DNA from: Mactromeris polynyma
Lineage: Eukaryota > Mollusca > Bivalvia > Venerida > Mactridae
Reading direction: 5' to 3'
NCBI GenBank assembly: GCA_032209605.1
Contig: JASFXZ010000097.1
Span: 62,001-126,000, forward strand
Length of the DNA stretch: 64,000 nt
A model generated the notes under the pieces. That model searched no databases. It saw only the letters and a list, made by a program, of their open reading frames with translations, and was not told the origin of the DNA. Positions 45,280 to 57,429 of the stretch are shown here, one piece after another. How positions within the stretch are numbered: the stretch's first letter is position 1; every line of letters begins with the position of its first letter. The translations under genes were made by a program, and so were the position numbers.

Positions 45280-46420
45280 AATTTATTATGCCTCCCCTTT
45301 TAAGAAGCCTTGACATTATTAGTAGTAGAGGAATCCTATCGATTTTGGGGTCACTGGGGTCAATTGTACATGACATATTTCAGGTCAATAACTCGAGAAG
45401 GCCTCAACATGCCATCCTCAAACTTGGTCAACAATGATCATGGGTAGTAGAGGAGCCTTATCGATAGTGGGGTCATTGCTCAAAATTCAAGTCACAGGGG
45501 TTTGTTGTACATGAAACATTCCCTAGCCAATAACTCGAGAATGCCTTCACATACCCTCCTCAATCTAGTTGCCTATGTGTTGTAGATGCACTTTAGTGAT
45601 TTTGGCGTAGCTGAGTCTATAAGACTGTGGCTTCCTTATGTCCTTCCAGGAGTATATTAGGCTGTGTGGCTCCCTTATAACTTTCAACACGTCTATAAGG
45701 CTGTGTGGCTCCCTTATCACTTTCCACGAGTCTATTAGGCTATGTGGCTCCCTTATGTCTTTCCACCAGTCTATAAGGCTGTGTGGCTCCCTTATGTCTT
45801 TCCATGATTCTACAAGGCTGTATGACTCCTGTATGTCTCTCCACAAGTCTACAAGGCTGTGTGACTCCCTTATATCTTTCCACGAGTCTACAAGGCTGGG
45901 TGACTCTCTTATGTCTTAACACAAGTCTAAACAGCTGACTCTCTTATGAAATTGTTTCGATTTTGGGTCACTGGGTCAAAGGTCAAGGTCACAGGTGTCA
46001 ATTATACATGACACATTTTGGGCCAATAACTCCAGAATTCCCTTTTTCTACTCTCCTCAAACTTGGTCCTCACATTATAAGCTGGTGGTAGAGGGTCCCT
46101 GTTGATTTTGGGATCAATAGGTTGAGGACAAACTGACTATAAGATGTAAATCCTTGTATGCACAATATCTGAATTATCCTATGGCCTCCCAGTCCTAAAT
46201 TAGAAGGATAGTTGCCTGTGGATTGTTGATGAGCCACTGGGGAAAAGGCCAAGGTCAAACTGACTTGAAAATCTTGTCCACCCAATAACTTAATAATTGT
46301 TAAGCTTTTTAGACTAACATATTCAAACCGGTGTATTTCATCCGTACACATTTCTATGTCATTATATTAATTAAAATTCTCTCACTGACAATGCAGCTTT
46401 AGGGGGAGGCATAATGTTTT
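45280..46420 (+). repeat. Diverged satellite-like repeats interrupted by a 39-bp array
   Basis: CAATAACTC(G/C)AGAA(G/T)GCC-type words recur at about 45384, 45524 and 46022, with TTGATTTTGGG and CAAACTTGGTC words, in units of roughly 140-180 bp. The 39-bp minisatellite at 45612-45943 is inserted between units. Confidence 0.6.
45612..45943 (+). repeat. 39-bp minisatellite family, array 1
   Basis: About eight copies of GAGTCTATAAGGCTGTGTGG + CTCCCTTATGTCTTTCCAC. The period is thirteen codons, so frames stay open on both strands (LCGSL on plus, IREPHSL on minus) without being genes. Confidence 0.9.
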
Positions 46421-46440
46421 TCACACAGTAGGTTTTATCT

Positions 46441-46545
46441 TTCACGACACAATGTTAACAAATTCCCCGGGCGCTGATAGGATGTAATTTCTACGCCTAT
46501 GATAATTACATCTTGCTTGGTAAATTTGTTTATGTGGTGTCCTGG
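46441..46545. repeat. Imperfect inverted repeat
   Basis: ACAATGTTAACAAATT ... GGATGTAATT on the left pairs with AATTACATC ... AAATTTGTTTATGTGGTG on the right. Probably a small degraded foldback element. Confidence 0.4.
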
Positions 46546-46588
46546 AAGGTAAATGCGATAGTTATTTAATTGTAGCACATTAAAATAC

Positions 46589-46646
46589 CTGTTATGAATT
46601 GCTATGCCTGTTGCGTCATCTTCCTCGTCCTCTTGCTCTGCTAGCA
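46589..46646 (-). CDS. Possible short acidic coding exon
   Basis: ATG at 46646 opens MLAEQEDEEDDATGIAIHN and ends two bases into a codon at a GTATTT donor. It could be a first coding exon, but no following exon on the minus strand was found. Confidence 0.25.
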
Positions 46647-46679
46647 TTACACTGGGCACTTACACCTCGGAGAAATTCT

Positions 46680-47680
46680 ACACTATTTAACTCGAACACC
46701 GTCGCTCATTTGACTATCCAGCTAACACGAAAGCTACACCCTTAGGGTTAAGTGAGCAGACCTCATCACTTAATTCCCCAAGCATGGCCAAGAGCCCCGG
46801 GGATCGGGCTTGCACAACATTATGCTGTGTTATGCCCCTACTCACACTTTCGCTGCTCTAACTCCGCTGCCTTCACCATTTCGTACTCTTCAGCTTGATT
46901 AGGACAAGTGGTCCTTCCATTAATACCTTCAACATTTCTCCAAACTTTCTCTCTTGTTGTCATATATTTTATTCCCTTTCCAGCAGACCATCATTAATTG
47001 GTAATATTTTTGGCAGTTTCTCCATCTTTTTGTGCTTCACATGCCTTTGATTGAAACTGATCTCTATGGCTTGGCTGACGGGCATTAAAGGCCCTATTTT
47101 AGTCAAAAGTAGTGTTGTAAGATACTGAATTATTTTCATTTCATAGATAACATAAGTTGATGCTAAAGTTGTTAACTGTACAATTATGTACTCAGTGTTT
47201 TACATCATTTTAGCTTAAGTGAGCCCCTCATCATGCTGTTATTCAATTTATTTTCCCTTACAGACTAAAAAGGGGTTTTCTAGTAATACAAGTACCATAT
47301 TATATTTATAAATTGAATCATAATTTGGAACGGTAAAAGTTTGTAACATTGAGATATTAAAATCAATATTTTAGTTTACATGTACTTGTTCTAAGGTATT
47401 TTTAGGTTCATCATCTTGTATAATGCTTTATACCGAAACTCAAGAATGATAAGGGAGACCTATGTAGAACACTATCACACCCCTGCTTGAAGTGGAGCAA
47501 CTAGGTGTGAATAGGTTCATCCTGACTGTGGCATTATTCTGATATTAAAATCATTTTAAACATGTAAAGTATTGGACATGTTGTTGTCTTACATTATAAA
47601 TGTGCTCTGTCATAGTACATGTAATAACAAAATAGAAGAGTTGAAAATTGTAACAAGCTCAAAGTTAACCCAATAACTTA
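46680..47680. other. No gene recognised
   Basis: 46690-47100 is less AT-rich. On the minus strand it has short open pieces rich in Lys and Glu (for example QAEEYEMVKAAELEQRK at 46840-46900) that may be relics of a coding sequence. The rest is AT-rich. Confidence 0.3.
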
Positions 47681-47689
47681 TAATACTGT

Positions 47690-47950
47690 CTGGGTAACAA
47701 TGCTGCCTCCTATTGAATGTGTTATAATGCTGACTTCTACTGACTGGGTAACAATGTTGTCTCCTACTGACTGGGTAACAATACTGTCTCCTACTGACTG
47801 GGTAACAATGTTGTCTCCTACTGACTGGGTAACAATACTGTCTCCTACTGACTGGGTAACAATACTGTCTTCTACTGACTGGGTAACAATGTTGTCTCCT
47901 ACTGACTGGGTAACAATACTGTCTCCTACTGAGTAGCAATGCTGCCTCTT
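47690..47950 (+). repeat. 27-bp minisatellite, about nine copies
   Basis: Unit ACTGACTGGGTAACAATACT + GTCTCCT, with ACT/GTT variants alternating and two diverged copies at the left edge. The period of nine codons leaves several frames open on both strands, which explains the overlapping frames here. Confidence 0.95.
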
Positions 47951-47999
47951 AGGTAAAAAATAAACCGCAATCAAAAATAAAATTTTAAGTCTGTATGAA

Positions 48000-48590
48000 C
48001 ACATAAATCTGTAGGTGTATTCAGTTCGCATCTTAAGTTTGATGAAATAAGTAGTCGATACTCTATTTAAGGCACACTCCAAAATGCATACATAAAAGTT
48101 TGACTTGGTAAATTGTTGATTGTTACAATGTAATGACGGATAACAATGTTGGTATGTAATGGTTGGTAATAATGTCAGAAAACAATGGCTGGTTAAGGAG
48201 ATTTTAGGAGAGCCCATTAGCAGATTAAACAGTCTGTAGTATAAGAGATCACACCAGTCTGTACAGATGTGTGATGTCTTTAGTCTGCAGCGGTCTAGAC
48301 GGTTCTATATGATTGCCTGTGTTGCCATTAATATATGCCTGTGGTACCAATATATAGAGTCATGCATGTCTTAAGAAATATGTAAAAATCTCTAAGAAGA
48401 CATTCCTTTGACTAATATTGGCAATTTAGTGTGGGACTGGAGTAAAAATACAATATAGAAACTACTGGGTGACTGGAGGCCAACATCCCTTGGATCAATG
48501 TACCAAGTAGTACATGTGACTGTTGTATGATGTTCATAGCACCACTATCTTGTGTTTAACCCCCGTATGGAGATGATTGACTTCATTATA
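48000..48590 (+). repeat. Paralogue of the 50.0-50.3 kb segment
   Basis: 48330-48570 (GGTACCAATAT, AATTTAGTGTGGGACTGGAG, TACAATATAGAAACTACTGG, TTGTATGATGTTCATA) is matched in the same order at 50030-50310, so the two are diverged duplicates. 48000-48300 shows nothing recognisable. Confidence 0.6.
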
Positions 48591-49030
48591 ACGTTTTGCA
48601 GAAAACACATCTGTTGTTGAATATTACTTGCTTCGATCAGTTTTCACACTGGACTGCCCTGTTGATGATTTCTGGGGTAAGGAGCTGGTCCATCCATGGA
48701 ATAGAGGATTTGATTCAGGGTACCTCAGGAATCAATTAACAGGGTGGCGTACTGTCGAGATATATTGAGATGAAAACTGATCTAAACAAGTACTACTCCT
48801 ACATTTGTTTAGTATCTATTGAGTAGCACCTATATATCTTGATATCTTTATTTCTGCTTAAACTTTGAGATTGTGTACCATCCAGTGAAAATTTCACATT
48901 GAAATATTAATAACATTCATATAAATTAGAGAACAATTTATAACACCATGTAGATTCTTTCAGTGCTCAAATTTCAGCTGGAATTAAAAAAATAAATTCT
49001 ATGTTATTAAAGTGAAACTGATATAATTTT
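48590..49030 (+). repeat. Diverged copy of the 725-bp unit
   Basis: Contains GAATATTACTTGCTTCGATC, GGTAAGGAGCTGGTCCATCC, TTTGATTCAGGGTACCTCAG and AAAACTGATCTAAACAAGTA in the order seen in the array at 50741-54290, then runs straight into a 39-bp array. Confidence 0.75.
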
Positions 49031-49033
49031 TAG

Positions 49034-49985
49034 CCAGTCTATAAGGCTTTGTGACACCCTTATGTCTTTTTGCTAGTGTAAATGTATGTGTGACTCCTGC
49101 AAGTCTTAACCAGGCAACAAGGCTGTGTGACTCCCTTATGTCTTTTTGCTAGTGTAAATGTATGTGTGACTCCTGCAAGTCTTAACCAGACAACAAGGCT
49201 GTGTGACACCCTTATGTCTTTTGCTAGTGTAAATGTATGTGTGACTCCTGCAAGTCTTAACCAGGCAACAAGGCTGTGTGACACCCTTATGTCTTTTTAC
49301 TAGTGTAAGTGTATGTGTGACTCCTGCAAGTCTTCAGCAGGCAACAAGGCTGGGTGACTCCCTAATGTATTTTTGTGAGTCTACAAGGCTGTGTGACTCC
49401 CTTATGTCTTTCCAAGAGTCTACAAGGCTGTACGACTCCCTATTGTTTTTTCACAAGTCAATAAGGCTTTGTGACTCCCTTATGCCCTTCCACAAGTCAA
49501 TAAGGCTGGTTGGATCCCCTATGTTTTCCATAAGTCTATAATGCCTCATGACTCCCTTATGCCTTTCCACAAGTCAACAAGGCTGGTTGGCTCCCTTATG
49601 TCTTTACAACAAGTCTACAAGGCTTTGTGACTCCCTAATGCCTTTCCACACTTTTCAGGAAAGTCTTTTAATGAGTCTATAATGTTGTGTGACTCAGGCA
49701 AGTCTTTTAATGAGTCTATAATGCTGTGTGACTCAGGCAAGTTTTTTTATGAGTCTGTAATGGTGTGCGACTCAGGCAAGTCTTTTTACAAGTCTATAAA
49801 GTTGTGTGACTCCGGCAAGTCTTTGTGAGTCTATAATGCTGTGTGACTCAGTCAAGTCTTTTTACAAGTGTATAATGCTGTGTGACTCCAGCAAGTCTTT
49901 TTTACTAGTCTATAATGCTGTATGACCTTGGCAAGTCTTTTTACAATTCTATAAAGCTGTGTAACTCCTGCATGTCCTTTATCCC
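49034..49985 (+). repeat. 39-bp minisatellite family, array 2
   Basis: About 24 copies in three blocks: long composite units carrying GTGTAAATGTATGTGTGACT (49034-49350), standard units (49350-49650), and units ending GACTCAGGCAAGTCTTTT (49660-49985). Confidence 0.9.
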
Positions 49986-50740
49986 ATTAGTAAGGTTATA
50001 TATGATTCCATAAATATGTCTGTGGTACCAATATGTACAGTGTCTCTCTAGAAATATGTCTGGTACCAATATGTACAGTGTCTCCCTAGAAATATGTATG
50101 TGGTACCAATATGTACAGTGTCTCTCTCGCTAGGAAGACCTTTCATGTACTGATATGGGTAATTTAGTGGGGAACTTGAGTATTAATACAATATAGAAAC
50201 TGCTGGGTGTCTCCAGGAAGATATCTCTTGAACCAATGTGTCAAGTAGTACATCTGAATGTTGTATGATGTTCATACCATCTCTATCTAGTGTTTATACC
50301 CCCAGTATAATGTCTGTTGCTTCCAGCATGTTCCGATTTTTAATTGAATGTTATTTTTGACCATATAATGCTTTCTTGATAATCATGTGTCTCGAGATGT
50401 GGGGAATCATTAATGTTTAGATACTTGTATGTTTGCCATGGAATATGTGAATGAACTTATTCAAGGAATTTTAATGTCATGTTGCATAATAGTATAGACA
50501 ATGCAGTATAATATATAAAAATGCTGTATATAACAGTGCATCAAAGTATGGATAAATGCTGTATATAACAGTGCATCAAAGTATGGATAAATGCTGAGGC
50601 TATAATGGGGCAGTCTGGTCACCATGGAATCCAGTTTAGTCACTGACTAGTGTATTCATAGGCAAGTGGCAGTCTCATATGACTTGTTCAGTGTTAAGAA
50701 CGAAAATAGGTATGTTTGCATCATGTCTTGTGCCATTTAA

Positions 50741-53700
50741 TGACATAATTGCTAAGAGGTTTGCTAAATCAAGTTTTTATAAACAAATGAAGCAGATAGC
50801 AATTTCATTACACTATGTAGATTTTTCCAGTGATCAAAATATGTTGTTACATGTGTTCCTTCTTTTATTGTAACCAATGTGTCAGTATAAATTTCAGCTG
50901 GTATTAATTTGGATTAAGCTTCCATGTAATTACATCAAAGTGGGTGTAATATAATTCTGTTCATCTGATGTACATGCTTTACATGTCTGCAAAGCAAAAA
51001 ACTTCTTGAGATTTGCCTTAAACTTAATGACATAATTGCTAAGGTTTGCTAAATCAAGTTTTTATTAATCTTCCAGTGTCTTGATATCAACTTTATTATA
51101 ACATTTCCACAAAACACATATGTTGAATATTACTTGCTTAGATCAGTTTTCACACAGTGCACCACCCTGTTCATGATTTCTGGGGTAAGGAGCTGGTCCA
51201 TCCATGCAATAGGGGATTTGATTCAGGGTACCTCAGGAATCAATGAGCAGGGTGGCGTACTGTCTTATTGATATGCCCCTACATGTGAGCTGGTGAGGAG
51301 CTGATCGAAAGATTTCAGGGCACCAGCAAACCATGTAGGGTCATATAGTGAGATGAAAACTGATCTAAACAAGTAATACTCTTACATTTGTTTAGTATCT
51401 ATTAAGTACCAGTGTGTATATATCTTGATTTCAATTATTTCTACTCTAAATAGGTGATCATGTGCAACTGTGTGAAAGTTTCATTAAGAAATATTAATAA
51501 CATTCAAATGAAGCAGAGAGCAATTTCATTACACTATGTAGATTTTTCCAGTGATCAAATAATGTTATAACATGTGTTCCTTCTTTTATTGTAACCAATG
51601 TGTCAGTATAAATTTCAGCTGGTATTAATTTGGATTAAGCTTCCATGTAATTACATCAAAGTGGGTGTAATATAATTCTGTTCATCTGATGTACATGCTT
51701 TACATGTCTGCAAAGCAAAAAACTTCTTGAGATTTGCCTTAAACTTAATGACATAATTGCTAAGGTTTGCTAAATCAAGTTTTTATTAATCTTCCAGTGT
51801 CTTGTTATCAACTTTATTATAACATTTTGCAGAAAACACATATGTTGTTGAATATTACTTGCTTAGATCAGTTTTCACACAGTGCACCACCCTGTTCATG
51901 ATTCCTGGGGTAAGGAGCTGGTCCATCCATGCAATAGGGGATTTGATTCAGGGTACCTCAGGAATCAATGAGCAGGGTGGGGTACTGTCTTATTGATATG
52001 CCCCTACATGTGAGCTGGTGAGGAGCTGATCGAAAGATTTCAGGGCACAGCAAACCATGTAGGGTCATATAGTGAGATGAAAACTGATCTAAACAAGTAA
52101 TACTCTTACATTTGTTTAGTATCTATTAAGTACCAGTGTGTATATATCTTGATTTCAATTATTTCTACTCTAAATAGGTGATCATGTGCAACCGTGTGAA
52201 AGTTTCACTAAGAAATATTAATAACATTCAAATGAAGCAGAGAGCAATTTCATTACACTATGTAGATTTTTCCAGTGATCAAATAATGTTATATCATGTG
52301 TTCCTTCTTTTATTGTAACCAATGTGTCAGTATAAATTTCAGCTGGTATTAATTTGGATTAAGCTTCCATGTAATTACATCAAAGTGGGTGTAATATAAT
52401 TCTGTTCATCTGATGTACATGCTTTACATGTCTGCAAAGCAAAAAAATTCTTGAGATTTGCCTTAAACTTAATGACATAATTGCTAAGGTTTGCTAAATC
52501 AAGTTTTTATTAATCTTCCAGTGTCTTGTTATCAACTTTATTATAACATTTTGCAGAAAAACACATATGTTGTTGAATATTACTTGCTTAGATCAGTTTT
52601 CACACAGTGCACCACCCTGTTCATGATTCCTGGGGTAAGGAGCTGGTCCATCCATGCAATAGGGGATTTGATTCAGGGTACCTCAGGAATCAATGAGCAG
52701 GGTGGGGTACTGTCTTATTGATATGCCCCTACATGTGAGCTGGTGAGGAGCTGATCGAAAGATTTCAGGGCACCAGCAAACCATGTAATGTCATATAGTG
52801 AGATGAAAACTGATCTAAACAAGATATACTCTTACATTTGTTTAGTATCTATTAAGTACCAGTGTGTATATATCTTGATTTCAATTATTTCTACTCTAAA
52901 TAGGTGATCATGTGCAACTGTGTGAAAGTTTCACTAAGAAATATTAATAACATTCAAATGAAGCAGAGAGCAATTTCATTACACTATGTAGATTTTTCCA
53001 GTGATCAAATAATGTTGTTACATGTGTTCCTTCTTTTATTGTAACCAATGTGTCAGTATAAATTTCAGCTGGTATTAATTTGGATTAAGCTTCCATGTAA
53101 TTACATCAAAGTGGGTGTAATATAATTCTGTTCATGTGATGTACATGCTTTACATGTCTGCAAAGCAAAAAACTTCTTGAGATTTGCCTTAAACTTTATG
53201 ACATAATTGCTAAGGTTTGCTAAATCAAGTTTTTATTAATCTTCCAGTGTCTTGTTATCAACTTTTGTTATAACATTTCGCAGAAAACACATATGTTGTT
53301 GAATATTACTTGCTTAGATCAGTTTTCACACAGTGCACCACCCTGTTCATGATTCCTGGTGTAAGGAGCTGGTCCATCCATGCAATAGGGGATTTGATTC
53401 AGGGTACCTCAGGAATCAATGAGCAGGGTGGGGTACTGTCTTATTGATATGCCCCTACATGTGAGCTGGTGAGGAGCTGATCGAAAGATTTCAGGGCACC
53501 AGCAAACCATGTAGGGTCATATAGTGAGATGAAAACTGATCTAAACAAGTAATACTCTTACATTTGTTTAGTATCTTTTAAGTACCAGTGTGTATATATC
53601 TTGATTTCAATTATTTCTACTCTAAATAGGTGATCATGTGCAACCGTGTGAAAGTTTCACTAAGAAATATTAATAACATTCAAATGAAGCAGAGAGCAAT

Positions 53701-54290
53701 TTCATTACACTATGTTGATTTTTCCAGTGATCAAATAATGTTATAACATGTGTTCCTTCTTTTATTGTAACCAATGTATCAGTATAAATTTCAGCTGGTA
53801 TTAATTTGGATTAAGCTTCCATGTAATTACATCAAAGTGGGTGTAATATAATTCTGTTCATCTGATGTACATGCTTTACATGTCTGCAAAGCAAAAAACT
53901 TCTTGAGATTTGCCTTAAACTTAATGACATAATTGCTAAGGTTTGCTAAATCAAGTTTTTATTAATTTTCCAGTGTCTTGTTATCAACGTTATTATAACA
54001 TTTCGCAGAAAACACATGTTGTTGAATATTACTTGCTTAGATCAGTTTTCACACAGTGCACCACCCTGTTCATGATTCCTGGGGTAAGGAGCTGGTCCAT
54101 CCATGCAATAGGGATTTGATTCAGGGTACCTCAGGAATCAATGAGCAGGGTGGGGTACTGTCTTATTGATATGCCCCTACATGTGAGCTGGTGAGGAGCT
54201 GATCGAAAGATTTCAGGGCACCAGCAAAACCATGTAGGGTCATATAGTGAAATGAACACTTGTCTAAACAAGTAGTACTCCTATATTTGT
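50741..54290 (+). repeat. ~725-bp tandem repeat, about five copies
   Basis: GATCAGTTTTCACACAGTGC occurs at 51141, 51866, 52591, 53317 and 54040. Copies differ by only a few bases, so the expansion is recent or homogenised. No long frame persists; the open frame at 52491-52721 is one chance case. Confidence 0.95.
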
Positions 54291-54454
54291 GTAGTTTCTA
54301 TTGAGTAGTGCATATATATAAATTTCACATTGAATTATTTATATTCTTATAAATTAGAGAGCAATGTTTTAACACTTTTATGTAGATTCTTCCAGTGCTC
54401 AAATTTCAGCTGGATTAAATTCTATGTTATTAAAGTGAATCTGATATAAGTTTT

Positions 54455-55265
54455 AGCCAGTCCATAAGACTGTGTGACACCCTTATGTCTATGCCAGTAT
54501 GTGTGTATGTGCAAGCCTTCACCAGGCAACAAGGCTGTGTGGCTCACATTTCCCCCGAAAAGTCTACAAGGCTGTGTGACTCCCTTATGTCTTTCCACGA
54601 GTCTACAAGGCTGTGTGACTCCCTTATGTCTTTCCACAAGTCTACAGGGCTGTTTGGCTCCCTTATGTCTTTTTGCAAGTCTAAAAGGCTGTGTGGCTCC
54701 CTTATGTCTTTTTCAAGTCCATGTATATGTGTGACTCCTGCAAGTCCTCACCAGGCAACAAGGCTGTCTGACTCCCTTTTGTCGTTTTGCATGCGTCTAC
54801 AAGGCTGTGTGGCTCCCTTATGTTTTTCCAAGAGTTTACAAGACTGTGTGGCTCCCTTATGTCTTTCCACAAGTCTACAAGGCTGTGTAACTCCCGTATG
54901 TCTTTTTGCATGAGTCTACAAGACTACATGGCTCCCTTATGTTTTTCCACAAATCTACAAGGTTGTGCAACTCATGCAAGTATTTTTACGAGTCGATATG
55001 GTTGTGTGACTCCAGCAAGTAATTCCCTGTTAATGATACCTGGGATAAGGAGCTGGTCCATCCATGGAATAAGGGATTTGATTTCAGGGTACCTCAGGAA
55101 ACAAACAGGGTGGTAGATTCTTCCAGTGTTCAAATTTCTGTGTGGCACCTGCAAGTGTTTCTATGAGTCCATAATTCTGTGTGGCTCATGCAAGTGTTTC
55201 TATGAGTCCATAATTCTGTGTGGCTCCTGCAAGTGTTTTTATGAGTCCATAATTCTGTGTGGCTC
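54455..55265 (+). repeat. 39-bp minisatellite family, array 3
   Basis: About 18 copies of the AAGTCTACAAGGCTGTGTGA + CTCCCTTATGTCTTTCCAC unit and its variants. The array is broken at 55020-55130 by a piece of the 725-bp unit (GGATAAGGAGCTGGTCCATC). Confidence 0.9.
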
Positions 55266-55299
55266 CTGTTCCATTTATTATGACCTGGTGCCCTTGTGA

Positions 55300-56070
55300 A
55301 CTTTTTTGCTGAATCAGCAATAAAAATAGTCCTTAAAAAATTGAGAAAAGGTACTTGAAATGTCCTTGAAAAGGTACTTGAATTATACCTCAGAAGCTCT
55401 ACAAGAACCATGATATTGACATGCAGTATGTACAATCCATGTAGATACTCCATTGATAATGCATGTTAACTTGCTATATGAGGATGACCCTAATAAGCTT
55501 AGATAGTTTAATTCCCAAGTTTAATGTATGTGAAGCTAAATGCTAATCTAGAACATAAAACAGTGGTGCATTATTTCTGGCTGTTATTTAATAGCCTTTA
55601 AACACAGTGTTGTAATAAAGAATAATAATAAAAGAATTGTATACATATAATTATGATGTAGGAAAAATGATGAAGCATTTCTCACATGTATTATAAGGTA
55701 ATTCATATCTGTCAACATGCACCAACAGCCTACACAGCTAAATATATCACATTCAATGCAAAACACTCACTATAACTATGATTGCCATACACTTTCGATA
55801 TTGATATTTCAGATATTTTTCATAACATTCACTATACTCACAATATGATTAGCTAATTAAAGTATTTCAGAAGTATGGGCAGAAATTTTGAAGAAGTATT
55901 TGGTGTGGTTCTCGCTTCAAGTAGTAAAAGGTTTAAAACTTGCTGAGAATAAAGTTGGAACAAATATGTGGTCTGATTTGCACTGCAACTTAAAATATAC
56001 ATTAAAGATACAGAGATCTGGCATTTCCAGAAATTCAAGCTTTTACTTGATATCATATTAATATTCTTTT
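55300..56070. other. No gene recognised
   Basis: AT-rich sequence without supported exons or repeats. Confidence 0.4.
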
Positions 56071-56084
56071 TTCTTGCACACCTG

Positions 56085-56220
56085 TTCTATTCCATGTTTA
56101 TCCTCCCTCCTCCACAGTGCCTAGTGTTTTGTAGACTGTTGGTTTGGTTTCCCCAGGGTCCTCAGAGTGTGGGGAGGATGTATGTAGTGTTCCATGTAAC
56201 AACTTAATATCTCTTGTATT
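56085..56220 (+). repeat. Dispersed repeat R1, copy d (partial)
   Basis: CCTCCACAGTGCCTAGTGTTTTGTAGACTG followed by GTGTGGGGAGG and TATGTAGTGTTCCATGTAAC repeats the end of copy c at 57145-57372. Confidence 0.55.
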
Positions 56221-57119
56221 GAACTGAGAAAAATAATTATGTCAACCTCAACAGTTGTTTAAGACAAAATTCATGGGTTCATGTACACAATGTGTACTGG
56301 GTGGTTGTAGTATCTTATCTTTGACTATCCTGAGTTATATAATATTGCTTGATGGGTTGGTATTATCTGTGTTTAGACTTTCAATGTGCACATGAAAGCA
56401 CATGGTGTGAACAGAGTAAGGTTCCACGTCTTATGGAAGACGTTTGTACATGACTGTAATAATGGAGTAATGTCCTTGTCAAGAGGGTATTTGTAACCTT
56501 GACTTGATATGATGAACTACAGGTTATGCAGTCATTTTATTTCATTTGTATGATGGTAATTTGTGTGTGATGAAATTGGGTATAAGTGTCACAATGCTAG
56601 CTGCTTCTCTGGTCCCCTGATATAATCATGGTATAGTGATACTCTGTACTCTGTAAAACAGTGAAATTTTAGTCGGTTGTAACGCTTGCTTCTTTTCCCC
56701 TAATGAATGTAGGTATACACAAGAAGGTTTGTATCATTTATACTCTAATTGGGTAATCAGGTCAGCTCATCATCAATAATTGAAGAAGTGGTACTGTGAG
56801 GTTTATGTAGGAAGGAAGACACATGTTTGTGTTAGAACTTCATTTTAGTTGTGTTACCAGATCCAAGTACTTAGATGTTACTGCATTTTAAAAAAAAATA
56901 GTATTGTACATTTGTCATGCTCTAGACTAAATTTTTGCATCATGTATTTACAATTCTGTACATTTATTTACCATTGTTGTAGAATTTTCAATGTATATTG
57001 CAGTTCCTTATCCTTAAGATAATCTTTCTGTGTCATTTTGATATATCCAAGCAAATTTATTAGTGCTTAATTGAAAATGTTTCCTGTTCAAGTTCAGTTA
57101 GTTAGATTTCACACAATAA

Positions 57120-57375
57120 TATGTGAAATACTTGACATTATTCCCGCCCTGTCCCTCCTTACTGTGTTCAGACAGACATATTGTCTTATTGTTCATGTTC
57201 CATGATGTATTCCTTGTCCTTGGTTGTTTCTATGGTCGGCCAGACCATTCCTTGCGCCCCTTTTTCCTTGCACCTCTTCAGTGCCTGATGCTTTGCAGAC
57301 TGTTGTTTTCCCACATAACTGTGTGGGGAGGCATTGTCTGGTGTATGTGGCATTCTCTGTAAGAACTTAATCCCT
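57120..57375 (+). repeat. Dispersed repeat R1, copy c
   Basis: Carries GTCGGCCAGACCATTCCTTG, TGCCTGATGCTTTGCAGACT, TGTGTGGGGAGGCATTGT and GTATGTGGCATTCTCTGTAA, the ordered words of the family. The open frame here (57123-57362) is carried by the repeat and is not conserved in the other copies. Confidence 0.6.
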
Positions 57376-57429
57376 TAGATTTCAATATGTTGCTCTGTCT
57401 GCCATAAGGTGTAGGATACTTATATAAAG

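Noticed and set aside
47610..48217. Overlapping open frames on both strands (up to 179 codons)
   Set aside because: They arise from a 27-bp repeat whose length is a multiple of three. Several frames are open at once, which is not a coding signature.
53100..54300. Gene within the 725-bp array
   Set aside because: No frame is kept open across all copies and no splice chain exists.
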